From assembly GCA_029267955.1 (NCBI GenBank), contig JAJUHI010000003.1:1-39341 (forward strand): a stretch of DNA of 39,341 nucleotides. The letters are read 5' to 3'. The stretch's first letter is position 1. Each line of letters starts with the position of its first letter. Below the pieces are notes generated by a model. The model was not told where the DNA came from. It saw nothing but the letters and a program-made list of their open reading frames with translations, and did no database searches. A program made the translations under genes and the position numbers. Shown piece after piece: positions 28,050 through 36,673 of this stretch. This DNA comes from Sporobacter termitidis. GTDB taxonomy: Bacteria; Bacillota; Clostridia; Oscillospirales; Oscillospiraceae.

Positions 28050-30548
28050 TTATGCCGTTTCAATGGCGGCGGCCTTTTGCAGGCCCAGCTTGATGACGGC
28101 CTCCTCGCGCATTTTGTACTTGAGGATTTTGCCCGCGGCGTTCATGGGGAACTCCTCCACAAATTCGACGTAACTGGGCACCTTGTGCTTGGCCATGTTG
28201 GCGTGGACGAAGTCTTTGACCTCCTGGGCGGTCATGGTCTGGCCGTCCTTGAGGATAATGCAGGCCATCACCTCCTCGCCGTAAGATGCCGACGGCACGC
28301 CGATCACCTGCACGTCCCGGATCTTCGGGTGGGTGTACAAAAACTCCTCGATCTCCTTGGGGTAGATGTTCTCGCCGCCCCGGATGATCATGTCCTTCAG
28401 CCGCCCGGTGATGCGGAAGTTGCCCTCCGGCGTCCGGACGGCCAGGTCGCCCGTATGCAGCCAGCCGTCCTTGTCGATGGCGGCGGCGGTGGCGGCGGGC
28501 ATCTTGTAATAACCCTTCATGATGTTGTAGCCCCGGGCCACGAACTCGCCCGTCACGTTGTCCGGGAGGTCCCGGCCCGTCTCCGGGTCGACGATTTTGC
28601 ACTCGATCTGGGGCAGCGCCCGGCCCACCGTGCCGACGCGCACCTCCAGGGGGTCGTCCGTGGAGCTCATGGTGCAGCCGGGAGACGCCTCCGTCTGGCC
28701 GTAGACGATGGTAATCTCCGACATGTTCATCTTGTCAACCACGTCTCTCATGACGGAGATGGGGCAGGGGGAACCGGCCATGATGCCCGTGCGCATGTGC
28801 GCGAAATCGGCGGGATTGAAGTCCTTGTGTTCCAGCATGGCGATGAACATCGTCGGCACGCCGTGGAAGCACGTGATCCGCTCCTGCTTGATGCAGGCCA
28901 GGGCCGATTTGGGCGAGAAGTAGGGCAGCGGCGACATGGTGGCGCTGTGGGTCACGGCGGCCGTCATGGCCAGCACCATGCCGAAGCAGTGGAACATGGG
29001 CACGTGGATCATCATCCGGTCCGCGGTGGACAGGTCCATCCGGTCGCCGATGCACTTGCCGTTGTTGACGATATTGTAGTGGGTGAGCATGACGCCCTTC
29101 GGAAAGCCCGTGGTGCCGGAGGTGTACTGCATGTTGCACACGTCGTCGGGGTTGACCAGGGCCGCGCGCCGGTAGACCTCCTCCAGGGGCACCCTGGCGC
29201 CCAGCGCGAGGGCGTCGTCCCAGGTCAGGCAGCCCTTCTGGCGGGAGGAGACGGTGACGATGTGGCGCAGGAAGGGCAGGCGCTTGCAGTGGAGCGGCTT
29301 GTCGGCCGGCGTGTAGTCCAGCTCCGGGCACAGCTCCCTGATAATCGCCACATAATCGGAATCCCGGTAGCCGTCGATCATGACCAGCGTGTGCACGTCC
29401 GCCTGACGCAGCAGGTACTCCGCCTCCCGGATTTTGTACGCGGTGTTGACCGTCACAAGCACCGCGCCGATCTTCACCGCGGCCCAGAAGGTGATAAACC
29501 ACTGGGGCACGTTGGTGGCCCAGACCGCGACCTTGTCGCCGGCCTTGACGCCCAGCGCGATGAGGGCGCGGGCGAACCGGTCCACATCCTCCCGGAATTC
29601 GGCGTAGGTGCGCGTGTAGTCCAGCGTCGTATAGCGGAAGGCGACCTGGTCCGGGAACTCCTCCGTCACCCGGTCCAATAGCTGCGAAAAGGTCAGCTCG
29701 ATGAGCTCATCCTTGGGCCAGATAAACTTGCCGGTTTTGCGCTTGTTGGAAAAATATTTGTCGCCCTGCTCCCGGAGCCTGATAAACCGGCTGATGACGT
29801 TGACGTAGTGGGGCAGGACAATGTCCGGGTCGTCAAGGCCCGCCGCCGCTCCGTCATAATCCAGCGACAGGGCGCCGTTGTAATCGATGGACCGCAGGGC
29901 GGCCGCCATCTCAGCCACGGGGACGTCGCCGTCGCCGATGAGGCAGGGGCGGCGCGCGCCGTTAGCCTCCTCCGAATCGCCCACGCGGACGTGCTTGACA
30001 TAGGCGCCCAGGTTCGAGATGGTCTTGTCGGCCGATTCGTGCCCATAGATGTACGGGTGATGAATGTTCCAAAGGGCGGCCAGATGGTCGCAGGCGAAGC
30101 GGTCCAGCAGGCGGCACAGGGCGGCGGTGTCGGCGTAAATGCCCTTTGTCTCCAGCAAAAGCACGACGTCCTCCGACTCGGCCAGGGGGAGAAGCCCGGC
30201 GATGAGCGCGGCGGTCTGCTCCTCCGTATCGGGGCTGTCAAGGGGCAGGTCCAGGCAGACATAGGGCGCGTGCAGCGCGGACGCCAGCAATATGGCGTCG
30301 GCGCCGTCCTTTAAGGCGGCGGTCCTATGGGATTCTTCCACCGTCAGCGCGACGGCGACGCAGGAGACCACGAGCCGTCTGTCGCCCAGGCGGCGCAGGA
30401 ACTGCTGCCGCTGGCCGTCAAATATCCGCCGGGCCTCCGCCGCGTCATACCGCAGCTCAAGGGCGGAAAAGCCCATGCTTTCGGCCAGGTCGCAGTGTTC
30501 GCTCCAGGACAGGTCGGGCCAGTTGCCCGTACAGTAGGAGAGTTTCAT
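28050..30548 (-). CDS. Fusion: xylose-isomerase-like TIM barrel plus AMP-forming acyl-CoA synthetase
   Basis: One uninterrupted 832-residue frame encodes two proteins. Residues 1-262 are an AP-endonuclease-2/sugar isomerase TIM barrel (MKLSYCTGNWPDLSW, LLLETKGIYAD with Glu133, WNIHHPYIYGHE, HVRVGD with His186, LIGDGDVP). The usual metal aspartate before IHH is Asn161. Residues 280-832 are an adenylate-forming acyl-CoA synthetase: P-loop YTSGTTGFPKG (475-485), YGQTEASP (616-623), GWLHTGDLA (695-703), RLKDMIIRGGENIYPKE (716-732) and the catalytic lysine in NAAGKILKYKMR (803-814). The ligase half would activate a carboxylic acid with ATP and CoA. The ATG overlaps the upstream LeuA-like stop (ATGA). 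It is the last gene of the operon. Confidence 0.88.
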   Translation of the reverse strand: MKLSYCTGNWPDLSWSEHCDLAESMGFSALELRYDAAEARRIFDGQRQQFLRRLGDRRLVVSCVAVALTVEESHRTAALKDGADAILLASALHAPYVCLDLPLDSPDTEEQTAALIAGLLPLAESEDVVLLLETKGIYADTAALCRLLDRFACDHLAALWNIHHPYIYGHESADKTISNLGAYVKHVRVGDSEEANGARRPCLIGDGDVPVAEMAAALRSIDYNGALSLDYDGAAAGLDDPDIVLPHYVNVISRFIRLREQGDKYFSNKRKTGKFIWPKDELIELTFSQLLDRVTEEFPDQVAFRYTTLDYTRTYAEFREDVDRFARALIALGVKAGDKVAVWATNVPQWFITFWAAVKIGAVLVTVNTAYKIREAEYLLRQADVHTLVMIDGYRDSDYVAIIRELCPELDYTPADKPLHCKRLPFLRHIVTVSSRQKGCLTWDDALALGARVPLEEVYRRAALVNPDDVCNMQYTSGTTGFPKGVMLTHYNIVNNGKCIGDRMDLSTADRMMIHVPMFHCFGMVLAMTAAVTHSATMSPLPYFSPKSALACIKQERITCFHGVPTMFIAMLEHKDFNPADFAHMRTGIMAGSPCPISVMRDVVDKMNMSEITIVYGQTEASPGCTMSSTDDPLEVRVGTVGRALPQIECKIVDPETGRDLPDNVTGEFVARGYNIMKGYYKMPAATAAAIDKDGWLHTGDLAVRTPEGNFRITGRLKDMIIRGGENIYPKEIEEFLYTHPKIRDVQVIGVPSASYGEEVMACIILKDGQTMTAQEVKDFVHANMAKHKVPSYVEFVEEFPMNAAGKILKYKMREEAVIKLGLQKAAAIETA

Positions 30549-31978
30549 AGGCCTTGTTCCTCAAAGACGATCTTGTTGACGGCGGAGAGGTACGCCCGGA
30601 TGCTGGCGCCGACGATGTCGGTGGACAGCCCCCGGCCGGAATACAGCTTGCCCCCGTGGCGGAGCTTGACCAGCGCGTTGCCCATGGCCTCGTACCCCTC
30701 CGTCACGGCGTGAATCTGAAAATCGTCCAGCTCATATTGGCGGCCCAGCAGCTGCCCGATGGCCCGGAACGCCGCGTCGATGGGGCCGTCGCCGGCGGAT
30801 AAGGCCTGCAAGGGCTTACCGTCCTTCAAAACGCTGATAACGGCGGTGGCCGTGATGGCGCTGCCGCTGTTGATAACGTAATTGTCCAGAACGTAAGAGG
30901 GCGTCACCTGGCCGGCCGTCTCGGCGATCAGCGCCTCGATATCCCGGTCGTCAACCTTCTTGCGCCGGGCAATTTCCCGAATCTGCAGAAAAATTTCGTT
31001 CAAGTCCTCGGCGGAGACCTCATAGCCCAAATACTCGATTCTGGCTTTCAGCGCGTCAAAGTCGGCGTCCACGCCCAGAATTTCCAGGGCTTTGGCCGAA
31101 TCGGACGCGGCGCCGCTGTCGGAGTCGGCATAGGCGGAAAAGCGCCCGGCGCGGCCGCCGCCCGTCAGCGCGTCCAGCTGGCGGCAGGTCCGGTGCAGCG
31201 CCGTCACATTCACGCCGTGGGAAATGCCCAGCGCCTCGCCCCGCACCTTTAAAATCCCCAACAGCTGCTCCAGGGACAGCTGCGGGCTCCCGCCGAAGGC
31301 GACCTTGATCTGACGGACGCCCACCCCCAGAGCGGCGACCGCCGAGGCGGCGGCCAGCCCGAGGTTATCCCGCAGGTGCAGGGAGAGCGTCACGTTTTTC
31401 AGCGCCGGCACCTGCTCTGTGACGGCGGTCAGAAACGCGCAGATTTCGTCCGGCGTCTTCTCGCCGGTGGTGTCGCACAGCGTCACGGTCGAAACGCCCG
31501 CGTCGATGGCCGCGCTGATGACGGAACCTAAAAATTCCGGTTCGCTGCGGGTGGCGTCCTCGGCGGTAAACTCCACGTCCGGGCAGCGGGACACGCAGTA
31601 GCCGGCCAGGTCCCGCACCTGGTCGAGGACCGTGTCCGCCTTCAGCTTGTAAACGTACTCCATCTGGATGGTGGAGGTGGGGACGATGAGGTTCAGCCGG
31701 GGCTTTCTGGCCTTTACAAGGGCGGCGGCCGCCCGGTCCACCGAGTCCCTGCTCAGGGCGACGGGGACGCAGACGGTACAGTGCTCCAGCGTGGCCGACA
31801 GGGTCCGCACCAGGACGGCCTCGGCGGGCGCGTCGGACACAAAGCACGTTTCCAAAACGTCAATTCTCAGCTTTTCCAGGAGCTTTGCCATCTCGATCTT
31901 CTGCTTGAAGCCGAGACCGGAGGCAAACAGCTGTTCACTTTCGCGCAGGGAGATATCGGCGATTTTAACGTCTCTCAC
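30545..31978 (-). CDS. LeuA/citramalate synthase-family protein lacking key catalytic motifs
   Basis: This 477-residue protein has the layout of 2-isopropylmalate synthase: a TIM barrel (1-270), a linker domain, and an allosteric LeuA-dimer domain (355-470, SYVLDNYVINSGSAITATAV and GRGLSTDIVGASIRAYL). The active-site motifs differ. The start reads DISLRESEQ instead of DTTLRDGEQ (Asp8 and Arg12 kept, Glu13 for Asp). The metal pair HxH is HLRDN, so His201 remains but the second histidine is Arg203. The GxGERAGN motif is replaced by AFGGSPQLS, and the ESGIHQ segment is missing. Condensation chemistry is therefore doubtful or altered. It sits 25 bases after ilvE and overlaps the fusion gene. Confidence 0.8.
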   Translation of the reverse strand: MRDVKIADISLRESEQLFASGLGFKQKIEMAKLLEKLRIDVLETCFVSDAPAEAVLVRTLSATLEHCTVCVPVALSRDSVDRAAAALVKARKPRLNLIVPTSTIQMEYVYKLKADTVLDQVRDLAGYCVSRCPDVEFTAEDATRSEPEFLGSVISAAIDAGVSTVTLCDTTGEKTPDEICAFLTAVTEQVPALKNVTLSLHLRDNLGLAAASAVAALGVGVRQIKVAFGGSPQLSLEQLLGILKVRGEALGISHGVNVTALHRTCRQLDALTGGGRAGRFSAYADSDSGAASDSAKALEILGVDADFDALKARIEYLGYEVSAEDLNEIFLQIREIARRKKVDDRDIEALIAETAGQVTPSYVLDNYVINSGSAITATAVISVLKDGKPLQALSAGDGPIDAAFRAIGQLLGRQYELDDFQIHAVTEGYEAMGNALVKLRHGGKLYSGRGLSTDIVGASIRAYLSAVNKIVFEEQGL

Positions 31979-32003
31979 GATAGGACCTCCTGCCGGTTCC
32001 GGG

Positions 32004-33071
32004 TCAGACCGCGACGGTCCAGCCCATGTCGTCGGCGATCTTGCCGGTCTGGATGCCGTAGAGCGTCTCGTACAGCCTTGTGGCCAGCGGGCCCACCTTG
32101 CCCTCCCTGATGGTAATGTCGCTGTTTTTATAAACCAGCTTGCCCACGGGGGAGATCACCGCGGCGGTGCCCGTGGCGAAGATCTCCCGAAGGGTACCGT
32201 CGCCGGCGGCCTTGATGACATCCTCGATGCGCAGACGGCGCTGGGAGACCTGCATGCCCCATTTTTCAAGCAGGGCGATGACGGAATCCCGGGTGACGCC
32301 GGGGAGGATGGTGCCGGTCAGCGGCGCGGTGATGATCTCGTCGCCGATGACGAAAAAGGCGTTGGAGGTGCCGATTTCCTCCACATAGCTGCGCTCGATG
32401 GCGTCCAGCCACAGGACCTGCTCGCAGCCCATGGCGTTGGCCTTCGTCTGGGCCTTTAAGGAGCCAGCGTAGTTGCCGCCCACCTTGGCGTAGCCGGTGC
32501 CGCCGGGCGCGGCGCGGACGTATTCCTCCTCCACGTAGATGCTGGTGGCGGAGAAGCCTTTTTCATAATAGGGGCCCACCGGGCTCAATATGATGACAAA
32601 CTTATAGTGATTGGCCGCGTGAACGCCCAAAAACGCCTCGTCGGCGAAGATAAAGGGCCGGATATACAGCGAGGTGCCGGGCTTATCGGGAATCCAGTCC
32701 CGGTCAACGTTCACAACGGCCCGGATCGCCTCCACAAACAGCTCCTCGTCGATGGCGGGGATGCACATGCGCTCGTTGGTCCGGTTGGTGCGCGCGGCGT
32801 TCATATAAGGCCGGAACAGCAGCACGCGGCCGTCCGGCGTCTTGTAGGCCTTGAGGCCTTCAAACATCTCCTGTCCGTAATGGAGCACCGCCGCCGCCGG
32901 GTCCAGCATCAGGGGCCCGTAGGGGACGATCCGCCCGTCATGCCAGCCTTTGCCGGTCTCATAATCCATAATGAACATGTGATCGGTAAACGTCTTCCCG
33001 AATTTGAGGGTGTCGGGATCGGGCTTGGGTTTGGGGGTCGCGGTTTTTTGCACGGCAAACTGATATTTCAT
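32004..33071 (-). CDS. ilvE: Branched-chain amino acid aminotransferase
   Basis: This 355-residue PLP fold-type IV enzyme swaps amino groups between leucine, isoleucine or valine and 2-oxoglutarate. It is of the longer, eukaryote-like type II form. The cofactor lysine is in GYAKVGGNYAGSL near residue 200. LHYGQEMFEGLKAY and FRPYMNAARTNRTNERM near 65-105 are typical, as are EEIGTSNAFFV and TGTILPGVTRDSV. Lying between a branched-chain 2-oxoacid oxidoreductase and an acyl-CoA synthetase, it links the amino acids to their 2-oxo acids in either direction. Confidence 0.96.
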   Translation of the reverse strand: MKYQFAVQKTATPKPKPDPDTLKFGKTFTDHMFIMDYETGKGWHDGRIVPYGPLMLDPAAAVLHYGQEMFEGLKAYKTPDGRVLLFRPYMNAARTNRTNERMCIPAIDEELFVEAIRAVVNVDRDWIPDKPGTSLYIRPFIFADEAFLGVHAANHYKFVIILSPVGPYYEKGFSATSIYVEEEYVRAAPGGTGYAKVGGNYAGSLKAQTKANAMGCEQVLWLDAIERSYVEEIGTSNAFFVIGDEIITAPLTGTILPGVTRDSVIALLEKWGMQVSQRRLRIEDVIKAAGDGTLREIFATGTAAVISPVGKLVYKNSDITIREGKVGPLATRLYETLYGIQTGKIADDMGWTVAV

Positions 33072-33123
33072 TCTCTATTCCTCCCTGCGGCCGTCACGCG
33101 GCCGAACTATTGACGGAAGCTTA

Positions 33124-33660
33124 TTATGCGTATTGCTTATAATACGCGAACGCCTGCATGTTGGCGTCATTGAGCTTTGCTTTTTCACCGGTGAAGGTCT
33201 TGTGCATCACCTGACGGATGGCGTCCTCGCTGACCACGTTTGTGGCCCGGACAAGGGCGCCCAGCATCACCATGTTGCCCACCTTGGGATTACCCAGGTC
33301 CATGGCGATATCGTTGACGGGGATCTCCAGCACCCGGATGTCGCTGCGTTTGGCGGGCTGGTTGACGATGGCGGTGTTGATGAGCAGCAGGCCGCCGGGC
33401 TTGACCATGGGCTCAAACTTGATAAGGGACGGCAGGTTCATCACCACGACCGCGTCGGCTTCGTAAATCAGCGGGCAGCCCACCGGCGCGTCGGAGACGA
33501 TGACGGTGCAGTTGGCGGTGCCGCCGCGCATCTCCGGCCCGTAAGAGGGGAGAAAGGTGGCGGCTTTGTCTTCCAGCATGGCGGCGTAGGTGATCATCTG
33601 GCCCATCAGCAGGATGCCCTGCCCGCCGGAGCCGGCGAAAAACAGTTTGGTCGTACTCAT
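33124..33660 (-). CDS. 2-oxoacid:ferredoxin oxidoreductase gamma subunit (branched-chain type)
   Basis: This 178-residue subunit of the pyruvate/2-oxoacid:ferredoxin oxidoreductase family shows AGSGGQGILLMGQ near residue 9, SYGPEMRGGTANCTV near 40 and the DADAVVVMN-type strand. It forms the complex with the alpha, beta and ferredoxin subunits encoded upstream. The ATG overlaps the beta-subunit stop in an ATGA arrangement (33657-33660). A 52-base gap with a small CGGCCG hairpin separates it from ilvE. Confidence 0.93.
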   Translation of the reverse strand: MSTTKLFFAGSGGQGILLMGQMITYAAMLEDKAATFLPSYGPEMRGGTANCTVIVSDAPVGCPLIYEADAVVVMNLPSLIKFEPMVKPGGLLLINTAIVNQPAKRSDIRVLEIPVNDIAMDLGNPKVGNMVMLGALVRATNVVSEDAIRQVMHKTFTGEKAKLNDANMQAFAYYKQYA

Positions 33661-34406
33661 GCGCGGACCTCCTCCGGATTCCTGAAAACGCCCAGCGGGT
33701 AATAGGGGATCATCTTGTCGCCGAGCCATTTCATGGCGTCCTGGGGCGTCACGCCCCAGTTGGTGGGGCAGGTGGACAAAAGCTCCACGAAGGCAAAACC
33801 GAGCTTTTTCTCCTGCACCTCAAAGGCCCGTCGCACGGCCTTCTTCGCCGCGCGGATGTTGGCGGGGGAGTTTAAGGCGACCCGCTCGATGTAGACCGCG
33901 CAGTCCAGGTTTGACAACAGCTCCGACATTTTGATGGGCATGCCGGCCTGCTCCCTGGTGCGGCCCTCCTGGGAAGTGGTTGTCTTCTGGCCGATCAGGG
34001 TGGTGGGGGCCATCTGGCCGGAGGTCATGCCGTAGATGCAGTTGTTGATGAAAAACGTGCAGATTTTCTCGCCCCGGGCCGCCGCGTGGACGATCTCGCC
34101 CATGCCGATGGAAGCCAGGTCCCCGTCGCCCTGATACGTGAAGACCAGCTTGTCGGGGTGGACCCGTTTGATGCCGCTGGCCACCGCCGGCGCGCGGCCG
34201 TGGGCGGATTCGCACATTTCCACATTCATAAACTTATGGGCCTGCACGGCGCAGCCGATGGGCGCGACGCCGATAGCGTCCCCCAGCTTCCCCATTTCCT
34301 CAAGGGTTTCCGCGATCAACCGGTGCGCAATCCCGTGGGTGCAGCCGGGACAATAGCTGGTGTCGACGGCCGTCATGCCCTTGGTATAAGTAAATACGGG
34401 CTTCAT
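33657..34406 (-). CDS. 2-oxoacid:ferredoxin oxidoreductase beta subunit (thiamine diphosphate-binding)
   Basis: This 249-residue subunit holds the thiamine diphosphate cofactor. The binding motif begins at GDGDLASIG near residue 93 and ends at the NNCIYGMTSGQ segment near 120. SYCPGCTHG near residue 17 is the conserved cysteine motif at the amino end. Together with the other subunits it oxidises a 2-oxo acid to acyl-CoA and CO2 and reduces ferredoxin, or runs in reverse under strongly reducing conditions. Confidence 0.94.
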   Translation of the reverse strand: MKPVFTYTKGMTAVDTSYCPGCTHGIAHRLIAETLEEMGKLGDAIGVAPIGCAVQAHKFMNVEMCESAHGRAPAVASGIKRVHPDKLVFTYQGDGDLASIGMGEIVHAAARGEKICTFFINNCIYGMTSGQMAPTTLIGQKTTTSQEGRTREQAGMPIKMSELLSNLDCAVYIERVALNSPANIRAAKKAVRRAFEVQEKKLGFAFVELLSTCPTNWGVTPQDAMKWLGDKMIPYYPLGVFRNPEEVRA

Positions 34407-34416
34407 CTTGCCCCTC

Positions 34417-35505
34417 CTAACCCTTTATAATATCCTGATAAAGCTGCCGGGCCTTATCGGCAACCTCCACGGAGGTCGGCAGCATGCCGCCCGTCCGGTG
34501 AATCAGCGCCACCGGGTACCGGCCGTTGACGCCCAGCTTCACGTCCTCGATGAGCTGGCCCATGGACAGCTCGGCGGAAATGACGAGCTTGGTTTTCTTG
34601 CCCAGCGCGTCAAAGGCCGCGTAGGGGAAGGGCCAGAGCGATATCGGGCGGATGAGGCCGGCCTTGATGCCCTGCGCCGCCAGAAGGTCGATGGATTCCC
34701 TGGCGATGCGGGAGACGGTGCCGAAGGCCACAAAGACGATGTCGGCGTCCTCGATGCCGACGCTCTCATACCGGCAGAGCTCCTTTTGGGCCCGCTCGTA
34801 CTTGCGGAAGAGCTTTTCCACGTGGGCCTCCAGCTCGTCCGGCTGCATGCGCAGGGATTTGACGATGCGCCGACCGCTGTCGTCGCCGCCGTAGCCGGTG
34901 AGGGCCCAGGGCTTTTTGGCCCGAATGTCCTTTTCCTCCAGGAAGGGGCGCGGCTCGGGCAGCCGGACCGGCTCCATCATCTGGCCGAGGATGCCGTCGG
35001 CCAGAATAAACACGGGGTTCTGCCAGGCGTTTGCCAGAGGCACCGCCTCGTAGATGAGGTCAATGGCCTCCTGGACGCTGGCGGGGGCGAAGACGATCAG
35101 CTTGTAGTCGCCGTTGCCGCCGCCGCGGGTGGCCTGAAAATAGTCGGCCTGGCCCGGCTGGATGCCGCCGATGCCGGGGCCGCCCCGGGAGACGTTGAGA
35201 ATAACCACCGGCACCTCCGAGGAGCACAGAAAGCTCATGCCCTCCTGCATCAGGGCGATGCCGGGCGAGGAGGAGGAGAGAAAGACGTCGCCGCCGGCCG
35301 CGGCCGCGCCGTAGGCCATATTGACGGCCCCCAGCTCGCTTTCCGCCTGCAGGAAGGTGCCGCCGCGCCTGGGCAGTTCCCGGGACAGGTACTCGGGGAT
35401 CTCGCTCTGCGGGGTAATCGGGTACCCGAAGTAAAACCGGGCGCCGCCGCGGATGGCGGCTTCGGCAAAGGCCTCGTTGCCCTTCATGAGTACTTTTTCG
35501 GTCAT
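34417..35505 (-). CDS. vorB: 2-oxoacid:ferredoxin oxidoreductase alpha subunit (VorB-like)
   Basis: This 362-residue subunit contains the pyrimidine-binding half of the active site and the transketolase-like carboxy domain. Conserved parts are GYPITPQSEIPEYLS near residue 27, QAESELGAVNMAYGAA near 53 and SSSPGIALMQEGMSFL. This subgroup is usually annotated as 3-methyl-2-oxobutanoate dehydrogenase VorB, which fits its place beside ilvE. 2-Oxoglutarate cannot be excluded as a substrate. It overlaps the ferredoxin subunit gene by four bases and is 10 bases before the beta-subunit gene. Confidence 0.93.
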   Translation of the reverse strand: MTEKVLMKGNEAFAEAAIRGGARFYFGYPITPQSEIPEYLSRELPRRGGTFLQAESELGAVNMAYGAAAAGGDVFLSSSSPGIALMQEGMSFLCSSEVPVVILNVSRGGPGIGGIQPGQADYFQATRGGGNGDYKLIVFAPASVQEAIDLIYEAVPLANAWQNPVFILADGILGQMMEPVRLPEPRPFLEEKDIRAKKPWALTGYGGDDSGRRIVKSLRMQPDELEAHVEKLFRKYERAQKELCRYESVGIEDADIVFVAFGTVSRIARESIDLLAAQGIKAGLIRPISLWPFPYAAFDALGKKTKLVISAELSMGQLIEDVKLGVNGRYPVALIHRTGGMLPTSVEVADKARQLYQDIIKG

Positions 35506-35726
35506 TCGGACGTCTCCTCCTTATATATCTCTATCGCCCCGTCGGGACAGACAAGGGCGCAGGACTGACAGCCGACGCACGCTTCCTGGTCGGATATGGA
35601 CGCGGGAGAATACCCCTTGCTGTTGATCGCCGTGCTCATCACGATGATCCCCTTGGGGCAGAAGGCCCGGCACAGCTCGCAGCCCTTGCATTTGTCGCTG
35701 TTGAACCGGACTTGGAATTTTGCCAT
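35502..35726 (-). CDS. 2-oxoacid:ferredoxin oxidoreductase delta subunit, 2[4Fe-4S] ferredoxin
   Basis: This 74-residue iron-sulfur subunit has two complete cluster motifs, CKGCELCRAFCPKG and CVGCQSCALVCPDG. It takes electrons from the thiamine active site to free ferredoxin. I choose the ATG at 35724-35726, with AAAGGAG seven bases upstream; an earlier in-frame start eight codons upstream has none. It overlaps the alpha-subunit gene by four bases. Confidence 0.93.
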   Translation of the reverse strand: MAKFQVRFNSDKCKGCELCRAFCPKGIIVMSTAINSKGYSPASISDQEACVGCQSCALVCPDGAIEIYKEETSE

Positions 35727-35783
35727 GATGCTGCTCCTTTCGGTATGCATTGATGATGAAGTAAAAAGACCGCTGAGGGTCTG

Positions 35784-36584
35784 TTATTTATCCAGCCAGG
35801 ACGGGCGCATGTACAGGCCCAGCGGCATCAGGTAACCGCTGACGCCTCTTAAAGCCTCCCGGGGAATGAGCGCCTGTGGGTAGCAGTCGCACCACAGCTG
35901 CCGGCCGGTTTTATCGCAGAGCGCCCTTGCCAGCAGGTGCCCGCCGATAACGGTTTCGGCCGTCGTTTTCCGCAGCAGGTGCGTGTTGCCCACGATGCCC
36001 CGGACAGGAAGCCCCGTGATGTCTTCGATGGCGCCGAGTTGGGATACGGCGCCGGCGATATCGCGCGTCTCATAGCGGTTGAAGTTGACGACCGCCAGCA
36101 TGGCCGCGTCTTCCGACGTCAGGTATTTTTTAAACTGGTTGAGGACCTTTGCCCCGGCGTCGTTGCCGCCGGCGTCGATGATGACGCGGCAGCCCTTGTC
36201 CTCCAGCGGCGTCCGGATATCCGCCGCCAGCTCCGGCAGCTCGGCGGTAATCTCGGTTTTGTAGACACCGCCGTAAACGCGGACGCCTGCTTCTTCCAGC
36301 TGTTCGATGCGCTCCCTGGAGCGGAAATAGGGGTTGACGATATCCAGGTCAACCAGCGCCAGGCGCGGATAACGGCGCCATCTCTGCCGTCTGCCCTCCG
36401 CGGCCAGGCGCATGGCCAGGCTGACGGAAAACTCGGTCTTGCCGCTGCCGTAATGGCCGGTGACAATCAAAATTCTGTTGCCGAAGGGGCGTATATAGGG
36501 TGTGCCGTTCACTGCTTCACCGCCTGAAGGCCGCGCACTGCCGCCCGACGCCTGAAGCGGGCCGCCGCCTGAGAGTTTGGTCAT
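35784..36584 (-). CDS. ParA/CooC-like P-loop ATPase at the head of the oxidoreductase operon
   Basis: This 266-residue protein has Walker A GHYGSGKT at residues 43-50, the segment LVDLDIVNPYFRSRE near 75 and VIIDAGGNDAG near 135. This fits a MinD/ParA/CooC-like NTPase rather than an ABC protein. Its precise role is unknown; it may help insert clusters or regulate the complex, a guess from position only. The amino end (1-35) is Gly/Ser-rich, and the ATG at 36584 has only a weak ribosome site. A GTG at 36510-36512, just before NGTPYIRPFGN, is a real alternative start. It is 57 bases before the ferredoxin gene. Confidence 0.82.
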   Translation of the reverse strand: MTKLSGGGPLQASGGSARPSGGEAVNGTPYIRPFGNRILIVTGHYGSGKTEFSVSLAMRLAAEGRRQRWRRYPRLALVDLDIVNPYFRSRERIEQLEEAGVRVYGGVYKTEITAELPELAADIRTPLEDKGCRVIIDAGGNDAGAKVLNQFKKYLTSEDAAMLAVVNFNRYETRDIAGAVSQLGAIEDITGLPVRGIVGNTHLLRKTTAETVIGGHLLARALCDKTGRQLWCDCYPQALIPREALRGVSGYLMPLGLYMRPSWLDK

Positions 36585-36673
36585 TAGTATACGCCTACCA
36601 AATGCCGTTTTGCAAGGGCGAACAAAAAATTCGGCAGCGTATTAGCGAATTAATCCAATAATACGGCATATAT

